Shown here piece after piece: positions 32,267-39,601 of a stretch of DNA of 53,810 nucleotides. The position numbers were made by a program, and so were the translations under genes. Source of the stretch: a virus; IMG/VR virus record IMGVR_UViG_3300030099_000437, positions 1 to 53,810 of that record. One strand, 5' to 3'. Position 1 is the stretch's first letter, and each line of letters starts with the position of its first letter. The notes under the pieces were generated by a model. It searched no databases and was not told the origin of the DNA. It was given only the letters and a program-made list of their open reading frames with translations.

Positions 32267-33317
32267 TGGTACTTATCACTATCGTTTCAGTCCACCGAAA
32301 GATGCAAGACTTTCTGGTGTATCTCAGAGCAAGACGTTCAGAGATGGTAGGACTGCACGATTTGAGATACCGAAGTTAATTAAGATTGTCGAGGACTTTC
32401 GTAAAGGTAAGATAGTGGCAGGGAACTTGAGCATCAACAGTACACTAAGGCAAGTTCTCTCCTACTACTACAATACAGGTCAATTCAAAGCCCTGTCAAC
32501 AAGAACACAGAAGACTTATACATATGGTCTTAATAAAATATGTGCCAGTAAGTTTTTCGCAAGAGAATTAGGTGACATCACACTAAGATACCTCACTGTT
32601 GCCCACTGCTCAGAGTTATACGAGTTGTGGGCGAGAGGTGGAGTAGATAATGCCAACCAACTGTCCAGAATATTCTCTGTCGTACTAAATTTCTGTGTAA
32701 ATCTTGAGTTGATTGACTCAAACCCAATGGCAAAGGTAAAAAAGAGGTCACATGAGCCTCGCTCTGTCACTTGGGCTAAGGAACAGGTAGAATTATTCGT
32801 AGAGACTGCATTTACACAGTTCAAGTGGAGAAATATAGGCTTACTCGCCCTACTCTGCTACGAATGGGGTCAAAGACCGATAGATATTAGGCTATTGAAG
32901 TGGAGTTCAGTAGATTTAGACAACAAAATGGTGACAATAAAGCAGACTAAGCGTGGTGCAACTGTCCAACTACCTCTAGAGGACAAGTTGTGGGAGTTAC
33001 TGACCCAACAGGAAGAGGATTGGGGGTGGCAGCCATACGTATTACCTCATCAGAAGCCGAATAATGGGGGCTACAGCCCGATTGGTGACATTCAGGTATC
33101 AACCCTTGCAAATGAGGTAAAGTCTGTGTGTGGGCTTCCTTCAGCCTTACAGATGGGAGACCTTAGAAAGACTGCGATAGTAGAACTTATCGAAAGTGGT
33201 GTAGACCAACTGGCAATCATGTCTGTAACAGGACATAGGAACGTACAAAGTTTGAACCCTTACAACAAACATAACTTTGCCACTGCAAAATCTGCACTAG
33301 AGATGAGGAGAAGGTAG
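32235..33317 (+). CDS. int: Tyrosine integrase (360 aa)
   Basis: Site-specific recombinase. The catalytic domain shows GQRPIDIRLLKW (Arg near residue 211), KQTKRGA (Lys), MGDLRKTAIVELIESG (second Arg; the usual preceding His is Gly), VTGHRN (His near 332) and LNPYNKH (nucleophilic Tyr near 342). The N-terminal SAM-like DNA-binding region is present, so the enzyme is full length. It lies behind the consensus promoter with replication genes rather than beside an obvious attachment site or repressor; I saw no attP. Confidence 0.86.
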   Translation: MKYTTKIKQTDGTYHYRFSPPKDARLSGVSQSKTFRDGRTARFEIPKLIKIVEDFRKGKIVAGNLSINSTLRQVLSYYYNTGQFKALSTRTQKTYTYGLNKICASKFFARELGDITLRYLTVAHCSELYELWARGGVDNANQLSRIFSVVLNFCVNLELIDSNPMAKVKKRSHEPRSVTWAKEQVELFVETAFTQFKWRNIGLLALLCYEWGQRPIDIRLLKWSSVDLDNKMVTIKQTKRGATVQLPLEDKLWELLTQQEEDWGWQPYVLPHQKPNNGGYSPIGDIQVSTLANEVKSVCGLPSALQMGDLRKTAIVELIESGVDQLAIMSVTGHRNVQSLNPYNKHNFATAKSALEMRRR

Positions 33318-33788
33318 ATGTATCTCTTAGAGGAACATAATAAAGAGGCTATGATAGAACATATTGTACCTCTTTCAAACTCAGAAGATTTTAATCTTGC
33401 GAGGACAGAGTGGAAACTTTATAAGATTGAACTGCATGACCACTGGTACAAATGCCCCTGTAACCACCCTATAAAAGAGTTGTGCCACATAAGAAATAGA
33501 TTAAATGGTAATGAAACTTACGTAGGCAACATCTGTATAAATAAGTTTATGGACATAAATACTAACAACATTATTAATGGTATTAAAAGAATTTCTCAGG
33601 ATATATATGCTAATGTTAACAAAGATTTAATAGAATATCTTAGAGACAACAAGCATCTATCACCAAATGAGTATAGGTTTTTATTACAGACAAAAAGAAA
33701 AAGAAAACTAAGTGCCAAACAATATGCTTGGAAGGGAATAATTAATAAGAAGATACTTTATCTCTCAGGTATCAAAGAAAGTTCTTGA
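33318..33788 (+). CDS. Conserved Cys/His protein (156 aa)
   Basis: Central WYKCPCNHPIKELCHIRNRL then NGNETYVGNICINKF recalls a small phage family with a CxCxH...C...N..NG...VGN.C pattern, likely zinc-binding. The rest is Lys/Arg-rich and helical (RFLLQTKRKRKLSAKQYAWK), suggesting nucleic-acid binding. It starts directly at the integrase stop. Confidence 0.6.
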   Translation: MYLLEEHNKEAMIEHIVPLSNSEDFNLARTEWKLYKIELHDHWYKCPCNHPIKELCHIRNRLNGNETYVGNICINKFMDINTNNIINGIKRISQDIYANVNKDLIEYLRDNKHLSPNEYRFLLQTKRKRKLSAKQYAWKGIINKKILYLSGIKESS

Positions 33789-33812
33789 CTTATGTTTAAT
33801 AATACATATAAT
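33785..33812 (+). promoter_or_regulatory. Promoter for the primase-helicase
   Basis: TTGACT (33785-33790), 16-bp spacer, TATAAT (33807-33812), overlapping the stop of the previous gene. GAAGGAG lies before ATG 33833, so the transcript has a very short leader of about 15 nt. Confidence 0.72.
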
Positions 33813-33832
33813 AGTAGAAGAAGGAGAAAAGT

Positions 33833-35434
33833 ATGAGCGATAACCCCCATCAAGCGTGTCCATATACTGACTGTGGTTCATCGGATGCGTTCAACTGGAA
33901 TGACGATGGCTATGGGTTCTGCCACAGTTGTGGGGAATCTTATCCGTCAAAGAATAAACGAGATGTATTTAACTGGGTAGCTGACTCCTACCCACTGAAG
34001 AAGAGAGGGAATGTAATGAGTATAGAAGTTAAAGGTATGACATACAATGACATCAGAGGTATTGACCCTGATGTGTGTAAGCTCTATGGAATACAGGTAC
34101 AGACTGATGCCGATGGTAATCCAATCAGGTATGCCTACAAGTATCCACACACTGTCAAGTACAGAGATTACAACGATAAGTCTAGGACTTGGATAAAGGA
34201 TAAGGGTGTAGGTATGAACCAACTGTTTGGTCCTGAGTTCAACTCCAACTCCTCTAACAAACTGTATATTACAGAAGGAGAGTTTGATGCTGCAAGTTTG
34301 TATCAGATACTAGGACAGAAGTACTTTGTTAAGTCTCTCCCCTCTGCTTCTATTGGTGAGAAGTTTATCAAACAAAACTACAAGTACCTTGATTCATTCA
34401 AGGAGATTATATATGCAGGTGAACTAGATGACGCAGGTAAGCGAAGTGCTGAGAGAATATACGAGGCATTTCCTAGCAAACTATACTATGTTCCCATGTC
34501 TAAACACAAAGATGCGAATGAGTTCCTCATGGCAGGTGATGGAGAGGAGTTGAAGTGGACTGCCCTCAAACCACAACGATACTCTCCAGATAATTTCTTC
34601 TGTTCTGATGAGGAAGTCACTCAGGCTATCCTTAACGAAAATCCATACGACTACACTCCTACAGGACACACAGGTCTGGATGATAAGATTCGTGGGATTG
34701 TTAAGGGTGGTCTGACCTTTATCAAAGCACCGAGGGGTACAGGTAAGACTGAAGTTATACGTTACTTTGAGACAGGATTGTTGCAAAACCCTGACACACG
34801 TATCGCACTCCTTCACATGGAAGAGATGCGAAGCACAACGTACAGGGCAATGGCAACGTACCAATTAGGAGTTAACGTAAGAACGAAGGATGATGCTAAA
34901 GAGAATGGCATATCCGAACAACAGGTGATAGAGGCTGCAAAAGAAGCCACTCAAGGAGAACGCACTATAGTATTCGAAATGCGTTCACACGATGACCCTC
35001 TCAAATTACTTGAGTATACTCGACTTGCAGCTTCTGTCTACGGAGCAGAATATATATTCGTAGACCATGTTCAGAGGTTGGCTTACCTCAGTCAGACAGG
35101 TGTAGATGGTGCTACATCTGTACTGACATCCCTTGGTGCTAGGATGGCACAACTTAGTAAGGAACTTAATATCGGTGTAGTATTTATATCGCAGGTCAAT
35201 GATGATGGACGTACTAAGTATGCCTCATCACTTGAGGAAGAAGCTATCATCTGTATTAAGATTGAACGAGATATAGAGAACGAGGACGAGGTGGTTCAGA
35301 ATACTACAGAGTTTATTGTAGATAAGAACAGACCTTTTGCTAGACTTGGTAAAGCAGGTAGAGTATACTATGACCCAGAGACTACACTACTTACTGAGGA
35401 TAGTGATAATAGAGATGACAGGATGGTTGCATGA
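33833..35434 (+). CDS. DNA primase-helicase (533 aa), T7 gp4-like
   Basis: Bifunctional replication enzyme. N-terminal zinc site CPYTDCGSS...GFCHSCGE (residues 9-42); TOPRIM domain with LYITEGEFDAASLYQ and YAGELDDAGKRSAERI; helicase Walker A FIKAPRGTGKTEVIR near residue 300; Walker B region IFVDHVQRLAYL; sensor-like VVFISQVNDDGR. The domain order is as in T7 gp4, length also close. Its stop overlaps the polymerase start by 4 nt, so the two are coupled. Confidence 0.93.
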   Translation: MSDNPHQACPYTDCGSSDAFNWNDDGYGFCHSCGESYPSKNKRDVFNWVADSYPLKKRGNVMSIEVKGMTYNDIRGIDPDVCKLYGIQVQTDADGNPIRYAYKYPHTVKYRDYNDKSRTWIKDKGVGMNQLFGPEFNSNSSNKLYITEGEFDAASLYQILGQKYFVKSLPSASIGEKFIKQNYKYLDSFKEIIYAGELDDAGKRSAERIYEAFPSKLYYVPMSKHKDANEFLMAGDGEELKWTALKPQRYSPDNFFCSDEEVTQAILNENPYDYTPTGHTGLDDKIRGIVKGGLTFIKAPRGTGKTEVIRYFETGLLQNPDTRIALLHMEEMRSTTYRAMATYQLGVNVRTKDDAKENGISEQQVIEAAKEATQGERTIVFEMRSHDDPLKLLEYTRLAASVYGAEYIFVDHVQRLAYLSQTGVDGATSVLTSLGARMAQLSKELNIGVVFISQVNDDGRTKYASSLEEEAIICIKIERDIENEDEVVQNTTEFIVDKNRPFARLGKAGRVYYDPETTLLTEDSDNRDDRMVA

Positions 35435-37281
35435 TAATATTTGATGTAGAGGCTGATGGTCTTATTGACGAGGCTACAAAGATACATTGCCTATCTTACA
35501 TCTCAACTGACAGTGATGATACTGTTAAGACAGTAACAGACTATGATGAGATGCGAGACCTACTCCTATCTCAACAGGGTTTAGTAGGACACAACATAAT
35601 AAGGTATGACATACCCTTGCTGAATAAGATACTTGACATTAACATAAAGGCTAGACGATTTGACACACTGCCTATGTCTTGGGTGATTAATCCACTACGT
35701 ATGAAGCATGGGCTTGATAGTTTTTTCCCAGACTTTGGGATTGAGAAACCTAAGATTTCAGATTGGAACAATCTATCTGTGACCGACTACATACACAGAT
35801 GCGAACAAGATGTTAGGATTACACAGGCTCTTTGGTCTAACCTATTGAAAAGATTTATGTTTTTGTACAAGGATAAAGTAGAGTTGGACAAGTTCTTTAG
35901 GTATCTGGAGTTTAAGATGGATTGTGCTAACGAAGCAGAGCAGTCTGGTTGGAGAGTTGATATTAAACTTGCACAAGAGTGTGTGCATAAGTTGACTGAG
36001 TTACAAGACCAGAAGGTTGCTGAACTTACTGAAGTCATGCCTATGCGTAAACTATATAAGACACAGACTAAACCAAAGGTATGTTATAAGAAAGATAATA
36101 GTCTATCCTCACACGGTATCAAATGGTTTGAACTTCTTGAGGAGCATGGACTACCTGATACATACGATGGTGAGGTGACAGTTGTTAAGGGTGTAGAAGA
36201 TGCTAACCCTAACTCTACTGAGCAGGTTAAAGAATGGTTATACACACTAGGTTGGAAGCCTTGCACCTACAAGTATAACAAAGACAAGCAGACAGGTGAA
36301 GAGAAGAAAGTAGAACAGGTCAGGAAGAGTGGAGAACTTACAGAGTCAGTCAAACTTCTGATAAAAGAACATCCTGCAGTAGAAGTTCTTGATGGTCTGA
36401 CTGTTATACAACACAGGTTAGGTATCTTCAATAGCTTTGTTGAGTGCGAGAAAGATGGCTATCTACGAGCAGAGATAGATGGACTTACTAATACACTCAG
36501 GTTTAAACATAAGCGACCTCTGGTTAATCTACCTAGCGTAGAGAAGCCTTGGGGTAAAGAGATTAGAAGTTGTTTGATAGCACCAGAGGGTCATGTACTT
36601 TGTGGTGCTGACATGACCTCTCTTGAAGATACGACAAAGAGACACTATATGAAACCATACGACCCTAAGTATGTAGCAGAGATGTCAAGAGAAGGCTTTG
36701 ACCCACACCTTGACTTAGCAAAACACGCAGGTGCTATAACACAGAAAGATATAGATGCGTACCATAGGGGAGAGATAGATTTAAAACCATTACGAAAAGA
36801 TTTTAAGGTGGTTAACTACTCAGCAACATATGGAGTAGGTGCAGCAAAGTTATCAAGAGAGACAGGTATGAGTGTACATAAAGCAAAGAAACTTCTTGAA
36901 GCATATTGGAACAGGAACTGGTCAGTCAGGAAGTTCTCAAGTAAACAGAAGATACGAAAGATTGGTGATGAGATGTGGATACAGAACCCTGTTAGTAAGT
37001 TCTGGCACTCACTAAGGTACGAGAAAGATGCCTTCTCCACCATCAATCAAAGCACAGGCTCTTACTGCTTTGATAAGTGGGTAGCTTTCTACCGTACCAG
37101 ACGTTCTAATATTGTCGGTCAGTTTCACGATGAGAGTATTAATGTCGTGAGAGAGGGAGAGCAAGAGGAACACACACAGACATTACATTGGGCAATAGAC
37201 AGACTCAATGAACAGTTAAGACTGAATGTTGAACTAGGTATTGATGTTCAGTATGGAAATAATTATGCAAAAGTACATTAA
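35431..37281 (+). CDS. Family A DNA polymerase with 3'-5' exonuclease (616 aa)
   Basis: Exonuclease motifs: IIFDVEADG (DxE, start of the protein), LVGHNIIRYDIPLL and HRCEQDVRITQ. Polymerase motif A is LCGADMTSLEDTTKR near residue 393; motif B is RKDFKVVNYSATYGVG near 456-470, with Tyr at the position equivalent to E. coli PolI Phe762; motif C is GQFHDESINV near 565. All catalytic residues are present. No DnaJ-like CxxCxGxG element is seen, unlike the HMO-2011 prototype as I recall it. Coupled to the primase-helicase. Confidence 0.93.
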   Translation: MIIFDVEADGLIDEATKIHCLSYISTDSDDTVKTVTDYDEMRDLLLSQQGLVGHNIIRYDIPLLNKILDINIKARRFDTLPMSWVINPLRMKHGLDSFFPDFGIEKPKISDWNNLSVTDYIHRCEQDVRITQALWSNLLKRFMFLYKDKVELDKFFRYLEFKMDCANEAEQSGWRVDIKLAQECVHKLTELQDQKVAELTEVMPMRKLYKTQTKPKVCYKKDNSLSSHGIKWFELLEEHGLPDTYDGEVTVVKGVEDANPNSTEQVKEWLYTLGWKPCTYKYNKDKQTGEEKKVEQVRKSGELTESVKLLIKEHPAVEVLDGLTVIQHRLGIFNSFVECEKDGYLRAEIDGLTNTLRFKHKRPLVNLPSVEKPWGKEIRSCLIAPEGHVLCGADMTSLEDTTKRHYMKPYDPKYVAEMSREGFDPHLDLAKHAGAITQKDIDAYHRGEIDLKPLRKDFKVVNYSATYGVGAAKLSRETGMSVHKAKKLLEAYWNRNWSVRKFSSKQKIRKIGDEMWIQNPVSKFWHSLRYEKDAFSTINQSTGSYCFDKWVAFYRTRRSNIVGQFHDESINVVREGEQEEHTQTLHWAIDRLNEQLRLNVELGIDVQYGNNYAKVH

Positions 37282-37284
37282 TAC

Positions 37285-37313
37285 TTGCATCATTATAAAT
37301 CGTAGTATATAAT
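37285..37313 (+). promoter_or_regulatory. Promoter for the SSB gene
   Basis: TTGCAT (37285-37290), 17-bp spacer, TATAAT (37308-37313), directly after the polymerase stop; AAGGAG precedes ATG 37340. Gives the SSB its own strong transcript, as expected for a stoichiometric protein. Confidence 0.72.
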
Positions 37314-37339
37314 ATTAACACATTAACAAGGAGTAAAAT

Positions 37340-37852
37340 ATGGCTACACGTAAAGTTGTTTTAACAGGTATCGGTGAATGGGCAAAAGTCTTTGAAGATA
37401 ACCGTGACATGAAGGGCTTTGAAGGAGCTTGGGAAGAGTTTAACGGTGCTTGTACTATTGACATGATACTAGACGATGAGAATATGCAGATACTGCGTAA
37501 CTCTAAGTCGATGAAGAAGGGTACACCAGACCCTGAGGGTAGAGGTACTAAGGTACGTCTTATCCGAAAGTTTGACACAGGTAGGGATTGGGATAGTGGC
37601 GCACCAGTAGTCACCAAGGCTGATGGTTCTAAGTGGAACTATGAAGAGGATGGAACTATTGGTAATGGTTCTACTGTTCAGGTTACACTATCTGTCTACG
37701 ACACTAGCCGTAAGGGTATAGTGGGTACACGACTTGACCGAATTAAGGTCATCAACCATGTGGAGTATCAACCTGAGGACGAGGATGAGGTTGCAACTCC
37801 TCCCCCACCAAGGGTTGTAAGTGACAACAGTGCAAAAGAAGTTCTCTTCTAA
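37340..37852 (+). CDS. Single-stranded DNA-binding protein, T7 gp2.5-like (170 aa)
   Basis: OB-fold-type core (VRLIRKFDTGRDWDSGAPVV; NGSTVQVTLSVYDTSRKGIV) and an acidic tail (EYQPEDEDEV) ending in the aromatic KEVLF, the arrangement by which gp2.5-type proteins contact polymerase and helicase. Length is close to the 232-aa T7 protein but shorter. Strong own promoter; followed by a predicted RNA pseudoknot at 37860-37915. Confidence 0.85.
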   Translation: MATRKVVLTGIGEWAKVFEDNRDMKGFEGAWEEFNGACTIDMILDDENMQILRNSKSMKKGTPDPEGRGTKVRLIRKFDTGRDWDSGAPVVTKADGSKWNYEEDGTIGNGSTVQVTLSVYDTSRKGIVGTRLDRIKVINHVEYQPEDEDEVATPPPPRVVSDNSAKEVLF

Positions 37853-37859
37853 ATCACTG

Positions 37860-37915
37860 AAGCCCAGAAACCTTGAGGCTAGGGCTTTACACAGTCCACA
37901 GTATAGCCTCAAGGT
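37860..37915 (+). promoter_or_regulatory. Predicted H-type RNA pseudoknot downstream of SSB
   Basis: Stem 1: AAGCCC (37860-37865) with GGGCTT (37882-37887). Stem 2: ACCTTGAGGCT (37870-37880) with AGCCTCAAGGT (37905-37915), 11 bp perfect. The arms alternate in the order 1, 2, 1', 2', which gives a pseudoknot with short first and second loops and a 17-nt third loop. No T-run follows. Alternatively the two stems may be exclusive, as in an attenuator. Confidence 0.6.
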
Positions 37916-37974
37916 AATCCCCAATAAAGTCAAGAAACTGTTTAGAAAAAGAAAACATAAATCAGGAACGACAG

Positions 37975-38829
37975 ATGAAAAAGATTGACACACTTATAAG
38001 AGACATGAACAAGACGCTCAAAGGTATGGGCGGTTGGGATGGTCTACGAGGTCAAAGTCTTGGTCATGGCATAGCTCTCACTGCAAATCAAAGGTTTGGT
38101 GAGCCTCAGAAACCAAGAGGATACCTATCTCTTTCTTCTGTCGGTACACCCTGCAAGAGAAAGCTTTGGTACAAGATTAATAAGACAGACGAAGGGGAAG
38201 AGCTAACTCCTAACACCTTTCTAAAGTTCTTCTATGGAGATATGATAGAAGAGTTTATACTACAGCTAGCCATTGCAAGTGGACATGATGTTAAAGGTCA
38301 ACAGGATAGACTAGATGTTCATGGTGTTAAAGGACACAGAGATGCAGTCATTGACGGTATGACAGTTGATGTAAAGTCCTGCAGTAGTTATGCGTTTAAG
38401 AAATTTAAAGAAGGGAAGCTTAGAGATGATGACCCATTTGGATACATATCACAACTTAGTTCATATGTGTATGCAGGTCAGAACGACCCTCTTGTTACAG
38501 ACAAAGTACGAGGAGCTTTTCTGGCAGTTGACAAACAGAATGGACATATTTGTTTGGATGTTTATGATTTCACTGAGGAACTAAAAACGAAAGAAGAAGA
38601 GATACTAGAGGCTATCTACATGGTAGATGGTAAAATACCAGAAGAACGTATTCCTACTGTGCCTCAGTCTAAGTCTAGCGAAAACACAAAACTTAGTATG
38701 CAGTGTAGTTACTGTGAGTTTAAGTTTCTGTGTTGGGAGAACCTGAGAACCTTTATCTATTCCTCAGGTCCTGAGTATCTTATTAATGTTGTACAAGAAC
38801 CTAGAGTTCCTGAGGTGTTTCATGACTAA
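37975..38829 (+). CDS. RecB/Cas4-like Fe-S exonuclease (284 aa)
   Basis: PD-(D/E)XK nuclease. GHRDAVIDGMTVDVKSCS has the GxxD...DxK metal site and GYISQLSSYVYAG the QxxxY motif. Four cysteines in the Cas4/AddB arrangement, one in TPCKRKLWY near residue 60 and three in CSYCEFKFLCW near the C-terminus, imply a [4Fe-4S] cluster. No CRISPR genes are nearby, so a replication/recombination or host-DNA degradation role is likely. Confidence 0.87.
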   Translation: MKKIDTLIRDMNKTLKGMGGWDGLRGQSLGHGIALTANQRFGEPQKPRGYLSLSSVGTPCKRKLWYKINKTDEGEELTPNTFLKFFYGDMIEEFILQLAIASGHDVKGQQDRLDVHGVKGHRDAVIDGMTVDVKSCSSYAFKKFKEGKLRDDDPFGYISQLSSYVYAGQNDPLVTDKVRGAFLAVDKQNGHICLDVYDFTEELKTKEEEILEAIYMVDGKIPEERIPTVPQSKSSENTKLSMQCSYCEFKFLCWENLRTFIYSSGPEYLINVVQEPRVPEVFHD

Positions 38830-39184
38830 AAACAGTAAAGCAAAAGGTAGACTAGGACAACAAGAGATACGAGATAAAATACTAGATACTTTTCCTAAAC
38901 TACATCCTGACGATGTTAAGTCTACAGTTATGGGAGATACAGGTGAAGATATACAACTCTCTCCTGCAGCTAGGAAGATAATACCACTCTCTATAGAAGT
39001 AAAGAGAAGAAAGGGTGGACTTAAAACTGTTTATGCCTACATGGAACAGGCATCTAAACATGGTAAAGGAGAGCCTGTTGTGTTTTTCAGGGCAGACAGA
39101 CAGCCTTGGATTGTAATGACAGGAGTAGAACACTACATGGATTTAATTAAACTTTGGGGAAAGAACAATGGTGGAAAAAATTAA
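38822..39184 (+). CDS. Holliday-junction-resolvase-like nuclease (120 aa)
   Basis: MTKNSKAKGRLGQQEIRDKI, then MGDTGEDIQLSPAARKIIPL, SIEVKRRKG (ExK) and VVFFRADRQPWIVM: the G-E...D...ExK order of small PD-(D/E)XK phage resolvases. Start at ATG 38822, overlapping the exonuclease stop. Probably resolves branched DNA before packaging; from context and motif order. Confidence 0.74.
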   Translation: MTKNSKAKGRLGQQEIRDKILDTFPKLHPDDVKSTVMGDTGEDIQLSPAARKIIPLSIEVKRRKGGLKTVYAYMEQASKHGKGEPVVFFRADRQPWIVMTGVEHYMDLIKLWGKNNGGKN

Positions 39185-39428
39185 AGTGTGGGCTGTAACA
39201 GAAGGTCCTTTTGATGTGCAGAAACTAATAGATAAGGATGATTACCCCTATACAGTGCCACCTAACGGCAGATATTTTACTGTATGTCAGGTGGAAGAAA
39301 ACAATAAATTAGTAGAAAAAGAGTTTTGGTTTCCTGAAGAGAAAGAAGCATACGCATTTAAACATTATATAGACTCACACATGGAAGCAGTTGAGCTTGA
39401 TTCACCTAAACTAGCAGAAATAATTTGA
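39168..39428 (+). CDS. Hypothetical protein between resolvase and NrdJ (86 aa)
   Basis: Soluble alpha/beta protein (KVWAVTEGPFDVQKLIDKDD; EKEFWFPEEKEAYAFKHYID). No family is recognised. Overlaps the resolvase-like gene by 17 nt. Likely early and cytoplasmic. Confidence 0.58.
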   Translation: MVEKIKVWAVTEGPFDVQKLIDKDDYPYTVPPNGRYFTVCQVEENNKLVEKEFWFPEEKEAYAFKHYIDSHMEAVELDSPKLAEII

Positions 39429-39430
39429 CT

Positions 39431-39601
39431 ATGACTATAAAATATGAAATAATAATGACAGTAACTGTTGATGATGGTGCTAACTTCCTAGAAGTAAGTG
39501 GGCAAAACAGACAAGTAATCAAAGAGAAGATAGAAGATTTAATTTATGACTTAGACGATGTAACAATAGAAGATATAGATGTAACAAGGAGAGAAGAATG
39601 A
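39431..39601 (+). CDS. Acidic microprotein coupled to NrdJ (56 aa)
   Basis: MTIKYEIIMTVTVDDGANFL then QVIKEKIEDLIYDLDDVTIE. Beta-helix-beta pattern, acidic. Its stop overlaps the NrdJ start as ATGA, so the genes are co-translated. A modulator of the reductase is possible but not supported beyond linkage. Confidence 0.6.
   Translation: MTIKYEIIMTVTVDDGANFLEVSGQNRQVIKEKIEDLIYDLDDVTIEDIDVTRREE

Noticed and set aside
35431-37281. DnaJ central domain in the DNA polymerase, as I recall for HMO-2011
   Set aside because: No CxxCxGxG units are present in the translated sequence.
37975-39184. CRISPR-Cas adaptation genes
   Set aside because: Only a Cas4-like nuclease fold is present; no Cas1/Cas2 and no repeat array were seen.
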